Origin: Peromyscus leucopus
Taxonomy: Eukaryota; Chordata; Mammalia; Rodentia; Cricetidae
Reading direction: 5' to 3'
NCBI RefSeq assembly: GCF_004664715.2
Contig: NC_051069.1
Span: forward strand, 72,748,647-72,812,646
DNA length: 64,000 nucleotides
Shown here: positions 1-10,760 of the stretch, piece by piece
Layout: each line of letters begins with the position of its first letter
How positions within the stretch are numbered: position 1 is the stretch's first letter
Program-made: the position numbers and the translations under genes
Notes under the pieces: model-generated
What the model was told of the DNA's origin: nothing
The model's input: only the letters and a program-made list of their open reading frames with translations
Databases searched by the model: none

Positions 1-19
1 GCTTCAGCTCCAGCCCCCA

Positions 20-620
20 AGTATTTTATTAGACATTCTCCTTTCTATCCACAAACACAGCCATCAGAACGAGGAAGTTAACACTGGCACATCATTCATC
101 TCAGATCCCATTCAGATTGTATCAATTGATTCAAATGTCCCTAATATCTAAAGGATCCAGGTGGGAGCCACAGGGTGCAGTTAATTTTCTCTTCAGTCTT
201 GTTTAGGCTGAAGGAGTTCCTTAGGCCTTCCTTACCCATGTGACTTTGCTGCTTTGAAGGTCAGTTATTTGATAGACTGTCTCTGGACCGGGGTTCACTC
301 AGTATTTCCCTGTAATTGGATTCAGGGTGCAGCTTTTCACACGTCACAGACGCCATGCTGCTGTTGTCATTATGTCCTATCAGGTGGTACATGATCCAGT
401 CTGTGCTGTCGGTCACTCTGTGGACTTTGCCTTTTAAGGGATGTTGATCATGTCTCTTTACTATAAAGCAACTCTTTCCCCCTTTTAATTCATAAGGATT
501 TTGTAGGAAGGTATTTTGGAGCCATACATTATTCCATTTTTCTTCAAATTTCAAATTCATTCATTTGTTCACTCATATCATTACAAACTCTTGGATTCAG
601 TAGGTTATAATTCATTAGCA
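20..620 (+). mobile_element. Ancient L1M (L1MC-like) 3' UTR fragment
   Basis: This is the 3' untranslated tail of an old mammalian LINE-1. The order of blocks matches the L1MC-type 3' end as I remember it: attctcc...aaattaacac, a block starting cattcagattgtatcaattg, then ggtcagttatttgatagactgtc, tcaggtggtacatgat and ttaattcataaggattttgt. The sense strand is plus. A 99-codon open frame on the minus strand (261-560) lies wholly inside it and is fortuitous. The copy is well diverged, with short deletions, as expected for an insertion older than the rodent radiation. The subfamily is uncertain; membership in the L1M 3' UTR group is fairly sure. Confidence 0.78.
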
Positions 621-627
621 TCATAAA

Positions 628-855
628 TTATTTTTAATTCTTTATTATTGGTGTGGGTATGTGTGTGTATATGCTCGAGTGAGTTTATGGGCACCATGTG
701 CATGAAGGAGCCTCAGGAGGTCTGAAGAAGGCATTGGATCCTCTAGAACTGGGGCTACAGGCAGTTGTAAGTAGCCATGTGGGTGTTGAGAACTGATCTT
801 GAGTCCTCCGCAAGAGTTACAAGGGTTCTTAGCCACACTGCCATCTCTCCAGCCC
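628..855 (-). mobile_element. B2 SINE, antisense
   Basis: Read on the minus strand, the copy starts GGGCTGGAGAGATGGCAGTG, the tRNA-derived B2 head containing the RNA polymerase III A box. It continues through the GAGGACTCAAGATCAGTTCT B-box region and the non-tRNA body, and ends in an AATAAAGAATTAAAAA-type tail. It is moderately diverged and nearly full length. The 70-codon minus frame over it is not a gene. Confidence 0.9.
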
Positions 856-980
856 ATACTTATTTTGATTCACTGATTACCCCAGAACTGTTCAACCTAC
901 TGAAGCTACCATTGTATTTCGTACACACTGTTTTCAATCCTTGAGCACTTCTTGATTTTGGTATAAGATAATTCAGGCTT

Positions 981-1493
981 TGTAGCATGAATCTTAAAAA
1001 GTTCTTATTAATAAGACAAACCTGAGGCCAGTTATTGGGGTGAAATGCTGCATGGTCAGAGAGATAGAACAAGCCACAGCTAACCTCACCTGGCCAACTT
1101 CTCAGCTGACCTTGTTTCCTCAGACTGGAAGCTTCTGTGTCCTCATCCCAATGGCTCTCAGCTGAACTGTGCTGCCAGAAGCCTGAAAGCTTAACCAGCC
1201 AAATGCTTAACCAGGCCAAATGCTTCTAGTTCCTGGTCCTCACGCCTCATATACCTTTCTGCTTTCTACTACCACTCCCTGGGATTAAAGGCTTGCTTTC
1301 TGAGATTAAAGGCATGATGAGTCACCATGCCTGTCTATATCCTTGAACACATGGATTTCTGCCTCTGGAATGCTAGGATTAAAGGCGTGTGCTACCACTG
1401 CCTATCCTTTATGTTTAATATTGTGGCTGCTCTGTCTCTGACCCCAGATAAGTTTATTAGCATGCACAATATTTGGGGGAATACAATACCACA
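981..1493 (-). mobile_element. Solo ERVK-type LTR containing B1-derived segments
   Basis: This 513-bp unit is bounded by TG and CA and by a perfect 6-bp direct repeat, AGGCTT, at 975-980 and 1494-1499. That is the duplication length typical of class II (ERVK) integrations. On the minus strand it begins TGTGGTATTGTATTCCCCCA and ends TTCATGCTACA. A TATA-like GGTATATGAGG lies inside it, and a TTATTAATAAGA block near the 3' end could serve for polyadenylation. At least two internal stretches carry the B1 hallmark GCCTTTAATCC, so the LTR has absorbed SINE-like sequence. A related LTR starts at 63872 and another related one lies at 33365. I do not know the family name. Confidence 0.75.
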
Positions 1494-1713
1494 AGGCTTG
1501 GTTTCTACTTTTCCTGCCCTGGATCTGGTACCATTTGTACAATGATCTTTGGTTCTTTTAGTACTGAAAGGTATTTATAAACCAAAATCCAGATACTAGG
1601 TATGTTTATTACTACTAATATTGCAGAGTTTTCTGAGAGAGAGTGAGTCTATGGTGAATCTGTAAACAGACAGGTGTCCATATATGCACACACATGCGCA
1701 TGTGCTCACACGC

Positions 1714-2284
1714 TGTTGTGTAACTGTTTCCTCCAAGAATGAAACAATCCATGCTGCAGAGAAGCTCCTTTAGTAGGAAGGTAAAGAACTCAAAATAGCT
1801 TCAGGAAGTCCCTGAAACTGACTAGATTCACTAGGTCCCTCTTTGCCAGAGTAAGCTATAAAGGCTGAGCGTCCCTCTCAGAGGAATCAAACTGAGCTGC
1901 AAAGAAGACTCTAAGACCAGACCAGCTGCCTGGAAGAAACAGAGACCAGTGGAGCTGCCTGGAAGAGGTTTAGACCAGTCACTTAGAAGGGACACTCTCC
2001 AACCTGTTGGGTTACCTGCATGCTGTTGAGTGAGCTTCAGGTTTCCAGCTTTTGTGAGCGGCCACTCACACTGGGGTGGACTTTACTAATGCAGCTGTCT
2101 TTGAGTTATTTCTGCTTCTGTAAGTAATCCCTCCTCCATTTCTGTAACTAACCTCAATAAAACTCCTAGTTCACCAAGCTGAACTTTGATATTATCTGTA
2201 CTTTGGTGTGTTGTAGGCTCCCTATCTGGGGTGAGTTAAACATGTGTGTTGTATCTCCCCAGGAAAAATTTCATCACACAACAC
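1714..2284 (+). mobile_element. Solo LTR with terminal inverted repeats
   Basis: The unit begins TGTTGTGT and ends ACACAACA, a perfect 8-bp terminal inversion. The flanks are cacgc (1709-1713) and catgc (2285-2289), which fit a 5-bp target duplication with one CpG-to-TpG change. Inside lie a TATAAA-like gctataaaggctg at about 1856 and AATAAAACTCC near 2157, followed by a GT-rich stretch, in the normal U3-R-U5 order for plus sense. No internal retroviral sequence is adjacent, so it is a solo LTR. The family is not assigned. Confidence 0.7.
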
Positions 2285-2730
2285 ATGCACACACATATAA
2301 ATTCTAAATTTACTTGTTCCTATAACCATTGATAAAAGTTTTAAATCCTGAGTTCATGCCAACATTCCCAAATCCAATTCAAAAGCATTAGGCTTACTTT
2401 AGGCTGCTTCCAATGTCTACTATTTTGTTCTTCAACTGTAAGAACATGTCTTACAGGGCTCTCCATTTGTTTACTAAAGTGATGAAAACCTCCAGCACAC
2501 TACCATTCTCTACACAGCCCAGCTAACATTTTAAGGCCTTCCCTGTTATTAAATAAATGAGTTCATTATTTGCCTTCAACTGACTCCCTGTGTCTGTGCC
2601 ATTGACACCGCACCTTCTCACCCCTGAGGAATTGTTAGGATCCAACAATACCTACTGACTATGTATAGACACCACTTTTAGGGCTCTGAAACCTCAAAAT
2701 GCCCATTCTTATATTTGCTTCCTTCTTCTC
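2285..2730. other. Unassigned stretch
   Basis: No gene, RNA or repeat family is recognised here. The first bases repeat short CA-rich motifs next to the LTR border. AATAAATGAG occurs at about 2551, but nothing around it looks like a transcript end. Confidence 0.4.
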
Positions 2731-2800
2731 TGCTTGCTTGCTTGCTTGCTTGCTGGCTGGCTGGCTGGCTGGCTGGCTTGCTTGCTTGCTTGCTTACTTG
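2731..2800. repeat. Compound (CTTG)n-(CTGG)n-(CTTG)n microsatellite
   Basis: A pure CTTG array switches to CTGG and then back to CTTG within 70 bp. The arrangement suggests that a variant unit arose inside a CTTG array and then expanded. The array abuts the tail-proximal end of a degenerate antisense B1. Confidence 0.9.
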
Positions 2801-2916
2801 AGACGGGTATCACTATGTCACTAAGGCTCTCCATGAACTCGTAGGCTCACTCACTCTTCCTCTCACAACTGACTACAGAAATGGGATGATAAGTCCATGC
2901 CACCTCACCTGACTTC
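2799..2916 (-). mobile_element. Degenerate B1 SINE, antisense
   Basis: The plus strand reads ttgagacgggtatcactatg, then ...atgaactcg..., then ...ccatgccacctcacctgact. This is the reverse complement of the 7SL-derived B1 body and head. It is strongly diverged. The neighbouring microsatellite takes the place of the A-rich tail. Confidence 0.6.
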
Positions 2917-4181
2917 TGTGTAGTTTTGAGCCTTGTTCTGGGCCAATCCCAAAGACACCTTTGTCTGGCTTGACTCTGGGACCCTGCCAAGTACCTCCCC
3001 ACTCTATGGATGACTTCCCCATTCCAACTGGGCTCTCAAGCACTATAGTGGACAGCTGTTACTGCTGCCCATGGAATCTAACTCCCTTCTCACCCTGCTT
3101 GGACTCTGACCATGTATGTGTCTTGGAGGCACCTTTCCGTACCCTGTTCAGACTACCCCAACTGGCTCATCTCTGCTCCTGCCTTTTAGCCTTACCTAAC
3201 ACTCTACAAAGCTTAAATCTGGAATGATTTTATTCAGCTGCCACTCAGGAAGATTCTCCCAGCTTACATCTTATACCAATATTAAGAGCACCTATTTCCC
3301 TGTGCCCTCACAAAGCATTTATACCTAATTTGAGAAGTGAAATTTTTATATATCACATTTTACCTTAAACTATACTTGAGGGAAAATAAATTACTTCTAG
3401 AAAAAATGGAATGCATAGTCTCAGTAAAGCCCCAAATTACTATCTCATTAGGGCTCTTAATCTTTAATAATAAACAACAAAGTTTGTAAAACAATAAATT
3501 TACTCAGCTGTATAATAACATATTTTCCTGCTAATAACTAAATGGAGTCCAAGAAACATATTGTGGGACCCAGATTTAATTGAAAGAATTAGCAAATTTA
3601 AATTCCAAATGGGACAAGAAAAACAACACATGACAGTCTGTTTTGACTAGAACAGTTGTCAAATCAATAATTAATTATTTGTACTTATGTTATTTTGCCT
3701 GAAAAAAAAAAAGATTGAACATAGGGGTTTAGGAAGAGTCCATCACATAATAGTAATAGAAGATCACAGTCATGTGATCTTGTGTCCCATACTTTTGAAG
3801 AGAGTTACAGTATCACAGTGTGTTCATAGTATGAAGTCGCCCCTAGCCCACATTTCATGAGAGCCAGCAGGGATCTCTGTGGATTGTGAGTGGCTTCCTC
3901 GTGGCAGCATCATTCATGAGGAAGCGCTTAACATACCAGCCATCTATTGGGGGCTGCTCTCTTTATACCCGTAAGTGGCTCTAAAGCATAGATTTTCACT
4001 GGTTGGACCAGAGCAGACTGATACAGTGACCTGAACAGACCACAGTTTTATACTTCCAAGGTGTGGCAAAGCTGAGCATGTATGTTTCAACATCTACAAA
4101 TGAAATGTACTAGTTTCCAGGAATTATGCTATTTATGTTTACAGTTAACAAAATCTTAAGGAAAGAAACATTAAATCCATG
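2917..4181. other. Unassigned, mostly AT-rich stretch
   Basis: I see no gene or named repeat. An 88-codon plus frame (2961-3227) has no recognisable domain, no convincing Kozak or splice context, and is treated as chance. From 3300 the sequence is AT-rich with a short A tract near 3702. Confidence 0.4.
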
Positions 4182-4310
4182 CTTGACAGTTGTTGCCTGA
4201 AATCTAGAAGTTGAGAGGCACAAAGAGGAGAATATCCATGAATTTGAGCCTGAGCTACATAGTGAGTTCTAATCCTAGCCTTGGCTACAGTGTAAAACCC
4301 TCCCTCATGA
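4182..4310 (+). mobile_element. Degenerate B1-like SINE
   Basis: Blocks resembling agaggca..., atgaatttgagcctgagcta and catagtgagttctaatcctag follow the B1 order in plus sense. It is highly diverged and lacks a clean head. Confidence 0.45.
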
Positions 4311-4323
4311 CACCAACAGTAGA

Positions 4324-4425
4324 GTCAGGCGTGGCAGTGAATGTCTGTAATCCCATCACTAGAGAGACTGAGGCAGAAGAATCGTGAGTTCCAGATCAGC
4401 CAGACATATCACAGTACTTGTTAAA
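4324..4425 (+). mobile_element. Degenerate B1 SINE
   Basis: The head reads gtcaggcgtggcagtgaatg, followed by ctgtaatcccatcac, gactgaggcagaagaatcg and gagttccagatcagc. This is B1/7SL order in plus sense. It is truncated at the 3' end and lies directly after another B1-like fragment. Confidence 0.65.
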
Positions 4426-5521
4426 AACGTACTTAATGATGTCTTAAGCTTTGCATAACTTTCTAGAATTCACCAAGTATCCAGAGATTGCCCAAGACTG
4501 TGCCTTGTGAGAAGGTATTCTATCTACAACCTTGCATTGGGTGCCATGTGGTACTCAAGCACATCTCCTGGTTCACATTCACGAGATTTTAGAGCTAGAA
4601 AATAGTTTAAGGATTATCCAGTTTCAAGTTCTCATTTTTCAAAAAAGAAAAATCCAAGACATTAATATTAAGCAATATTCCCGAGGGTTTAAGACTCCTT
4701 GTCTCAAGAAAGATGGGGGAAGGAAGGTTATTATCAACCACCAGCAAGGTTATAGCTTCATTTGCTGTGTGCAAAGGTAAGGTCACAGGTCACTGGGGCA
4801 AAGTGCAGGAGGTTGTAACCAGGTGATGCAGTCAAGGTTGATGGGAACTTGAAGAATCTGGGATCAGTGTAGAGTTGGAAGACAGTGATGTTTATTGGAC
4901 AATTTCTACTCATCCCTCCAAATTTGTCTGTATATTTCCTCTTAGCAGTGTGTCCAAGATCTATCACAGAACTCATCATTTTGTTGTGTAAATATGTGAT
5001 CTGAAGGAAGAAGTATTATTGAATTAAATATTTGTGTCCTCTGAACATCCAGAATGGTCCAATATATGGTAGAACTCAAAATTTATTAGCTGAATAACTC
5101 AATAAATATGATAAGTAAATGAAAAATGAAGACAAGCTATGGCTTGACTCGTTTTAAACAGCGCTTGGCTGAAGATAAATCAGTTTTGGGAGACCTTTCC
5201 ACATGTATCTAGGCTGTAGAGACTTCACAGTTGCCATTGATTTCATTGCAGTTTTACTATTAGTTCAAAGTCCAAGAAACTATGTCTATTAACTCATTAG
5301 TACTAGAGAGAAGAGCAGCTTCAAGAGCCAGAGATGCCTGAATATTTGCTGAGATTATGCCATGTACTGGGTGCTCTTATAGATTCTGTCAATGTAATGA
5401 AGGCTTGGGTCTTACTTTCTGGTGGAGACCACAATAGACAGATGAATAACTCATCAGCCTTGGATGAATAAGATGAAGACTGATCAAACATGTTAAAGGG
5501 CTTGAGACAAGGAAAGCATAA
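4426..5521. other. Unassigned stretch
   Basis: No gene is recognised. A strong-looking GTAAGG donor follows AAG at 4775-4780, but no partner acceptor or coding signal supports an exon. Confidence 0.35.
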
Positions 5522-5941
5522 TGTACTGGATAGTTTCATGTCAGCTTGACACAAGCTAGAGTCATCTGAGAGGAGGGAACCTCAATTGAGTAAATGCCTC
5601 CATAAGATGTGGGTATAGCCAAGCCTGTAGGGCATTTTCTTAATTAGTGATTGATAAGGGAGGGCCCAGCCCATTGTGGATGGGGCCATCCCTTGATTAG
5701 TGCTTCTATGAGAAAGCAGTCTAAGCAAGCCATGAAGAGCAAGCCACTCAGAAGCACCCCTCCATAGCCACTTCATCAGCTTCTGACTCCAGGTTCCTGC
5801 CATGTTTGAGGTCTTGTCCTTACTTCCTTTGATGATGAACTGTGATGTGGGAGTATAAGCCATTTGGAAAGTATAAACCCTTTCCTCCTCACCTTGCTTT
5901 TGGTCGTGGTGCATCATTGCAGCAGTAGTAAGTCTAAGACA
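5522..5941 (+). mobile_element. Rodent LTR-like repeat (MaLR/ERVL style)
   Basis: The unit runs from TGTACTGGATAG to TCTAAGACA with TG/CA ends. The flanks cataa (5517-5521) and cctaa (5942-5946) form a 5-bp direct repeat with one mismatch, the length expected for ERVL/MaLR. The text, such as cttgacacaagctagagtca and gatgatgaactgtgatgtgg, is a common rodent interspersed repeat that I recognise but cannot name with certainty. It ends with the same CTAAGACA terminus as ORR1-type LTRs. Confidence 0.65.
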
Positions 5942-6085
5942 CCTAATAGTTGAGATCATCCATTTGGTGAAAAACATCTCTAAGAGGAGGTACTTTTGAA
6001 CAAAGATCCATTTTTGTCCTGTATATCTCAGACTTGAAGTCCCTAAGGCCCAGGCTCACTTGGTCTATAATCTGTCCTCTGGACT

Positions 6086-6486
6086 TGCTCAAATCTTCTT
6101 TCCTGTACACTGTGAATATGTGTTGCTCTGATTGATTGAGAAATAAAGCTGCATTGGCCTATGGCAGGGCAGGTTGGAGCCAGGTGGGAAAATCCAAGAG
6201 AGATAGTGAGAGGAGAAAGGAGAGGAAGGAGATGCCAGGCACTGCCAGGAGAAGCAAGATGTAAAAGTACTGTTAAGCCATGGCCACATGGAAACTTATA
6301 GATTAATAAAAATGGGTTAAGTTATAAGAGCTAGCTAGCAAGAAGCCTGCCATAGGCCATAGAGTTTGTAAATAATATTAAGTCTCTGAGTAATTATTTT
6401 ATTTTATAAGTGGCTGCAGGACCACTGGGCCAGGAGGGGCTGGGCAGACCAAAGGAGCTCAGGATCAGAGAAAACTTTTGACTACA
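6086..6486 (+). mobile_element. ERVK-type solo LTR, family A
   Basis: Family A is recognised by recurring blocks: a start near ctgtacactgtgaatatgtg, a CAAT-region tgattgattgagaaataaag, then tagattaataaaaatgggtt, ctagctagcaagaagcctg, aatattaagtctctgagtaa and a terminus gactaca. Other copies are at 6954, 21755, 34320 and 53040. The 53040 copy is preceded by a polypurine tract, which fixes plus as the sense strand there. Here the 5' border is approximate. Confidence 0.65.
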
Positions 6487-6574
6487 GGTACCTTGAGTTA
6501 TTTAAGCTGAAGGAACCTCAGGAAGCCACAGAGATGGAATTATCCCTACTCTTTTTCCTGAAGCAGGTCATAAA

Positions 6575-6900
6575 ACTTTCTTTCTTTTCTTTTTTTAAAT
6601 TTAAACCAAATGATATCACTTTCCCCTTCCTTTCTTCCCTCCAGCCCCTCTAATTTACCCTCCCTTAAGCTCCCCCATGCTCCCCACTCTCAAGCTGATA
6701 GCCTCTTTTCCCTGATTATACATACATACATGCATGCATACATAATACATACATACATATATGTGTGTATATGCATGAACAAATATATATAAATAGAATC
6801 CACTGATTCCGTTTTTGCTGTTTGTATGTATATGATTTCAAGACTGATCACTTTGCATTGGACTACCAATAAGGGGCTCATCCCTGAGAAAGAGTCTCTC
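6575..6900 (-). mobile_element. Rodent L1 3' end fragment, antisense
   Basis: The plus strand carries the reverse complement of a rodent L1 tail: a pyrimidine-rich start, a gattatacatacatac microsatellite, then tttgtatgtatatgatttca, ttggactaccaataaggggc and tcatccctgagaaag. A related antisense tail lies at 38505-38915. The CATA-rich tract (6717-6790) is an internal expansion. Short open frames on both strands come from this repeat. Confidence 0.6.
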
Positions 6901-6953
6901 CTAGAAATGGCTGCATAAACAAGACCAAAATTATAGCAACATTAATGGATATA

Positions 6954-7262
6954 TGTAGTCAGGCTTTTTTTTGGATAGTCAGCTTCCAAATAATGACACA
7001 GAGACTTCTTATTAGTTATGAAAGCTTGGCTTTAGCTTAGGCTTGTTCCCAACTAGCTCTTAAAACTTAAATTAACCCATTTCTATTCATCTACATTCCA
7101 TGAATCCCACCTCTCTTCTTCCCAGAGTTCCTATCTCTGCCTAGAAGTCCCATCTGTCCTCTCCTGTCTAGCTATTGGCCATTCAGCTCTTTATTAAACC
7201 GATCAGAAGGTATGTGGGCAGAAAGTATACTAAAAGATTATCCCACAACAGATATATTAACA
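6954..7262 (-). mobile_element. ERVK-type LTR, family A, antisense
   Basis: The plus strand begins tgtagtc, the reverse complement of the family A terminus. It continues with acacagagacttcttattag, agcttaggcttgttcccaac, tagctcttaaaacttaaatt and aacccatttctattcatcta. The far end near ctattggccattcagctctt covers the CAAT region. It is diverged and probably truncated. Confidence 0.6.
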
Positions 7263-8299
7263 TGAAAGGGGGGAAATTTGAGTGGATCTCACTCTACACA
7301 AAGAACCACAGGCAACTAATGACTGTTAGATGGGAAGAGGAGAATAAGATGTTCTTGTGAAAAGTTCCCTCATTAGAGCCAGGAAAAGGTCATATATTCT
7401 TTTTTCTGAAGATGTAGGGACACAGAAAGGAGTCAAAACAAACAGGTCTTATCAAATTTCTCCCTGTTTGCTACACTGCCCTTACACTGAGCCTTAGTAC
7501 ACATCTCTGAATGTCCACCCTGCATCAGACCCACTTCATACCTGAAACCCTCAGGCTTAATTGTTTCCTTAGATTTTTTTTGAAAATATAAAACATGAAA
7601 TAAATTTGCTAACTTTTCCCCTGTGACCATCTTTTGTTGTAGAGGCTCAGCATGAACTGATGAGAGTAATGGGAAAGATTTTTCCTTCCTGCCCAAGCTA
7701 ATACGTAGAGGAAAACGTAGTGTTTCCTGTCATTGGCACAAACCAAGAGAGGTAACAACAAAACAAACTAATAAGAAATTCTCCTTGGGCCTGCGATCTC
7801 CTAGTCTACTTCCTTCAAATCCTGTGAGGCAGACGAAGGAAGCACAGTTAGCGATGTGACTCCAGGGATGAGCATGGTTCAATTTTGAAATACTATATGG
7901 GGCCAAGGTGACAGGTCATAGTATAGTTGAGAGTTGGCATACAGAGTGATCCTTCTTATAGAAAACCCCCAATGTTATCGGGGAGATTGTACAACACATG
8001 TATAGACATTACACATATATTCATACCATACATCTTCAAGGTAGTACAGAGTCACAGAAAGTGTTAGGACAACTGGTCCAGCAGGGGTAGACTGTATGAA
8101 CGAGGGACGAGGGAAGACTGAGAACTGAAAGGCTGGTTAATCAGTCTTTGAGTGGCTAGTCAGGATGTCCAGAAAATGAAGCCAGAACAATTATCATTAC
8201 AATATCAAAGCATCAATGCCAAGGCAGACTCACAGTGTTAGTTAGGCCTTTACCAGGTCTGGTATGCATAAATGAACACTGCAACAAAAAGTTTTGTTC
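7263..8299. other. Unassigned stretch
   Basis: No gene or named repeat is recognised. Short frames here lack domains or splice context. Confidence 0.35.
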
Positions 8300-8640
8300 C
8301 TAATGAAGCCTTATTCAGCTGGGAAGAAGAATGAATTTATGCCATTTGCAGAAAAAGAAGGAAGTGGAAAGCACTATGTTAAGTGAAATAAGCCAGATTA
8401 AAAAAAAGATAAGTGTTACAGGTTTTCTTTCATAATGAGGGTTAAAAAATGACAACAATATTGCATTTTCTCTTATATGTGGAAATATGAATACACACAC
8501 ACACACACACACACACACTATGGAAACAGAATCAGGGTTACTGTAGAAAGGAGGAGAACCAGTAGGAAGAAGAAGGATGGATCATAGAGGGTTGTAAGAT
8601 GGTAAATATAAACAAAGTACAGTGAAAATGTCATAGAAAC
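8300..8640 (+). mobile_element. Diverged L1 3' fragment with a CA microsatellite
   Basis: The sequence follows the conserved 3' portion of L1 ORF2 and its flank: cttattcagctgggaagaag, catttgcag, gcactatgttaagtgaaata, agccagatt and tctcttatatgtgga. It is translationally dead. A (CA)n tract occupies 8492-8518. Confidence 0.65.
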
Positions 8641-8664
8641 CTACCTTTTCTACACTAAAACATG

Positions 8665-8890
8665 AACATGAAAAGGAACAAAACAAAAAGGCCATGTTTC
8701 CTCTCTTCCTCCTATCCACCACGAAGTGAGACAGCTTTCTGCCACTGTGCCTGTTCATCATATTTCTGCCTTGCAGGGGTTCTAAGAGCAATGGTTAGCC
8801 AGCTGGTCAACCAGGTTTCTGAAAACAGGACCCAAAGGAGAGCTTTCCTCCCGTAATTGATTTTGCCATGGTGACAAAAGTCACTAACAA
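8665..8890 (+). mobile_element. 5' LTR remnant of a MaLR element
   Basis: The 3' part of a MaLR LTR (MLT1/MT style) is recognised by gaagtgagacagctttctgc, gttcatcatatttctgccttgc, agcaatggttagccagctgg and a terminus near tgacaaaagtcactaaca. The 5' part is missing or too diverged. It is followed directly by MaLR internal sequence. Confidence 0.6.
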
Positions 8891-10430
8891 GAAGTGGGAC
8901 TGCTGCCCTGACTATCTGACAGTGTGGTTGAGAAGCTGCAGGGACTGTCTGGTGGGGGCAATCAGGAAAAGAAGTGGAAACATGGGCTAGAATGCAGCAG
9001 GGCTTCACAGAGAGCTCTGGTGTTAGCTCAGAAGAACAGGATGCTGACAAGCATGTGGACAGTGATGACTGCTCATGAGCTTTCCAATGGGAACAAAGAC
9101 TCTACTAGGAGCTGAACTAAACTAGATTACTAGGAGTCCACTCTTGCTATACTCTGTAAAAAATCATGTCCATATTTTATTCATATCCTGAGATTTTGTG
9201 GGAGTCTGAGTTTACAGGTGGCAAATTAATCTGGTGGAGGACATTTCAAGGAATCCCATTATTCAGAGTGTGGTATGGGCACTGCCAGCTGCTTTCAGGT
9301 GGATTTATAGTGAGGATTAGAAACACCCACCCTCCCCCCCCCAAAAAAAAAGTAGAGTGGAAAGATTTGAAAAACTTGCAGTTGCTATCTACCCACAATA
9401 ATATATTTTAAGTTGGGACTAAGAAAAATATGATAGCTGAAGAAATTATTACCATTAATAATGAGGCAAACACTTTGCCCTAAGACAAAAGGAACAACGT
9501 CTGGAGGTCATCTCAAGAACTGACTAGACACTACTCATTGTAGACTCTAGGTTTGAAACTTGGAACTCGTTTCAAAGCTTTGTTTTGAGAAAAGACCTCC
9601 GGAGTGCCCTGCTTGCAAGGGGCTTTCTAGGAAAGTGTTTTCCCATGCTCTGCAACTCAGGCGTTCTAAGGTCACTATAGCCATGGTCCAAGGGATGTAG
9701 TTACCAATGCTAGCATGGTACCAATGCTAACAATCATTGGTACCACTTGTGTGGTACTAGTTTTTCACAAATCCAGAAAGCAGAAATTGTGGGCTTCCGG
9801 AAGCTTCCATTAGGATTTCAAAGCAGGTTTAGAGGGGCTTTTGATGTATGTCTGGGCCAGGATCCTAGCTGGCAGTTTCTTAGAGGTCAATATGGGAGGT
9901 GGTGGTTTATCCCCACATTGCTAAAGATGCAGTGGAGACTCCAGCAAGTTGGAGAAGTCAGGAATGTGGAAAGTCTGTCAAAGAACACAGAAGGCAATGG
10001 GCAGGGTCAGCCCAAGAGGGTAGCCATTGTAAGGGATTGCAAGTAAGGCTGTAGGGATGGCTTTTCCTTAGGCCTTTGAAACTCACATCTTACCACATGT
10101 GCCTTAGATATCAGAAGTGAAGATCGAGTTAATGTTTTCCATGCTTAGTCTGATCTTGACTTGCTAGTTTCCCATTCTTCCCTTCGGGATGGGAAGAAGT
10201 CTCCCATCTCATACTTGTAAGTTACAAGCATGTAACTCGCCTTTTGTTTTACAGAGCCTCATGCTAAGAGTTAGGAGACATCAAACTTGGATTTTGAGCA
10301 ATGCTGATGATGATGAGCCTTGGGGGACTCATGGAGACAGACAATGCATTTTTCATTATGAAATGGACACAGCTCTTTAGGAAACATGGGCAGAATGTAA
10401 TGGTATGGGTATAAAATATCCTTAAAGATT
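8891..10430 (+). mobile_element. MaLR internal region (non-coding)
   Basis: The internal region keeps the order known from MaLR internal sequences: ctgactatctgacagtgtgg, caggaaaagaagtggaaaca, ttcacagagagctctggtgt, gggaacaaagactctactag, atttcaaggaatccc..., gtcaatatgggaggtggtgg, ttgttttacagagcctc and tgcatttttcattatgaaat. MaLR internals do not encode retroviral proteins, and none is seen. A 99-codon plus frame (9747-10046) is chance. Confidence 0.6.
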
Positions 10431-10760
10431 TGTTTGTTGAAAGAGTGCCCTCCCATAGGTGGTATTGCTGTGAGATAATTGGACCGTAAAGGTGTCAATC
10501 TCATCAGTGGATTCAGTCATTGATGAATTCTTAATGGATACTATTAGGAAGTAGAGCCTAGTCAGAGGACTTAGTGGGTATAATATCAGCAGCCTTTCCT
10601 TCCCCTCCATCTGCTATGAGGTGAGCAGCTTTCCTGCCTCACCCCTCTCCATGATATTCCTGCCTTGTCATGGAGCTTAGGCCATGGAGCCAAGGGGACC
10701 GTGGGTTGACACTTTTGAAACTGTGAACCTAAATCCATCTTTCCACATTGAAAAGAAAAG
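10431..10760 (+). mobile_element. 3' LTR of the MaLR element
   Basis: This LTR carries the MaLR diagnostic series gtcattgatgaattcttaat, agtagagcctagtcagagga, tatgaggtgagcagctttcc, catgatattcctgccttgtc, ggagcttaggccatggagcc and ttgaaactgtgaacctaaat. It lies in the same orientation as the LTR at 8665-8890, about 1.5 kb downstream, so the pair frames one old MaLR insertion. Confidence 0.7.

Noticed and set aside
261..560. 99-codon minus-strand frame
   Set aside because: It lies antisense inside an ancient L1M 3' UTR and has no domain.
4590..4700. Possible ancient mammalian-wide repeat (attttagagctagaaaatag)
   Set aside because: A faint similarity to a common 'gagctggaaggg...' repeat was noticed but is too weak to annotate.
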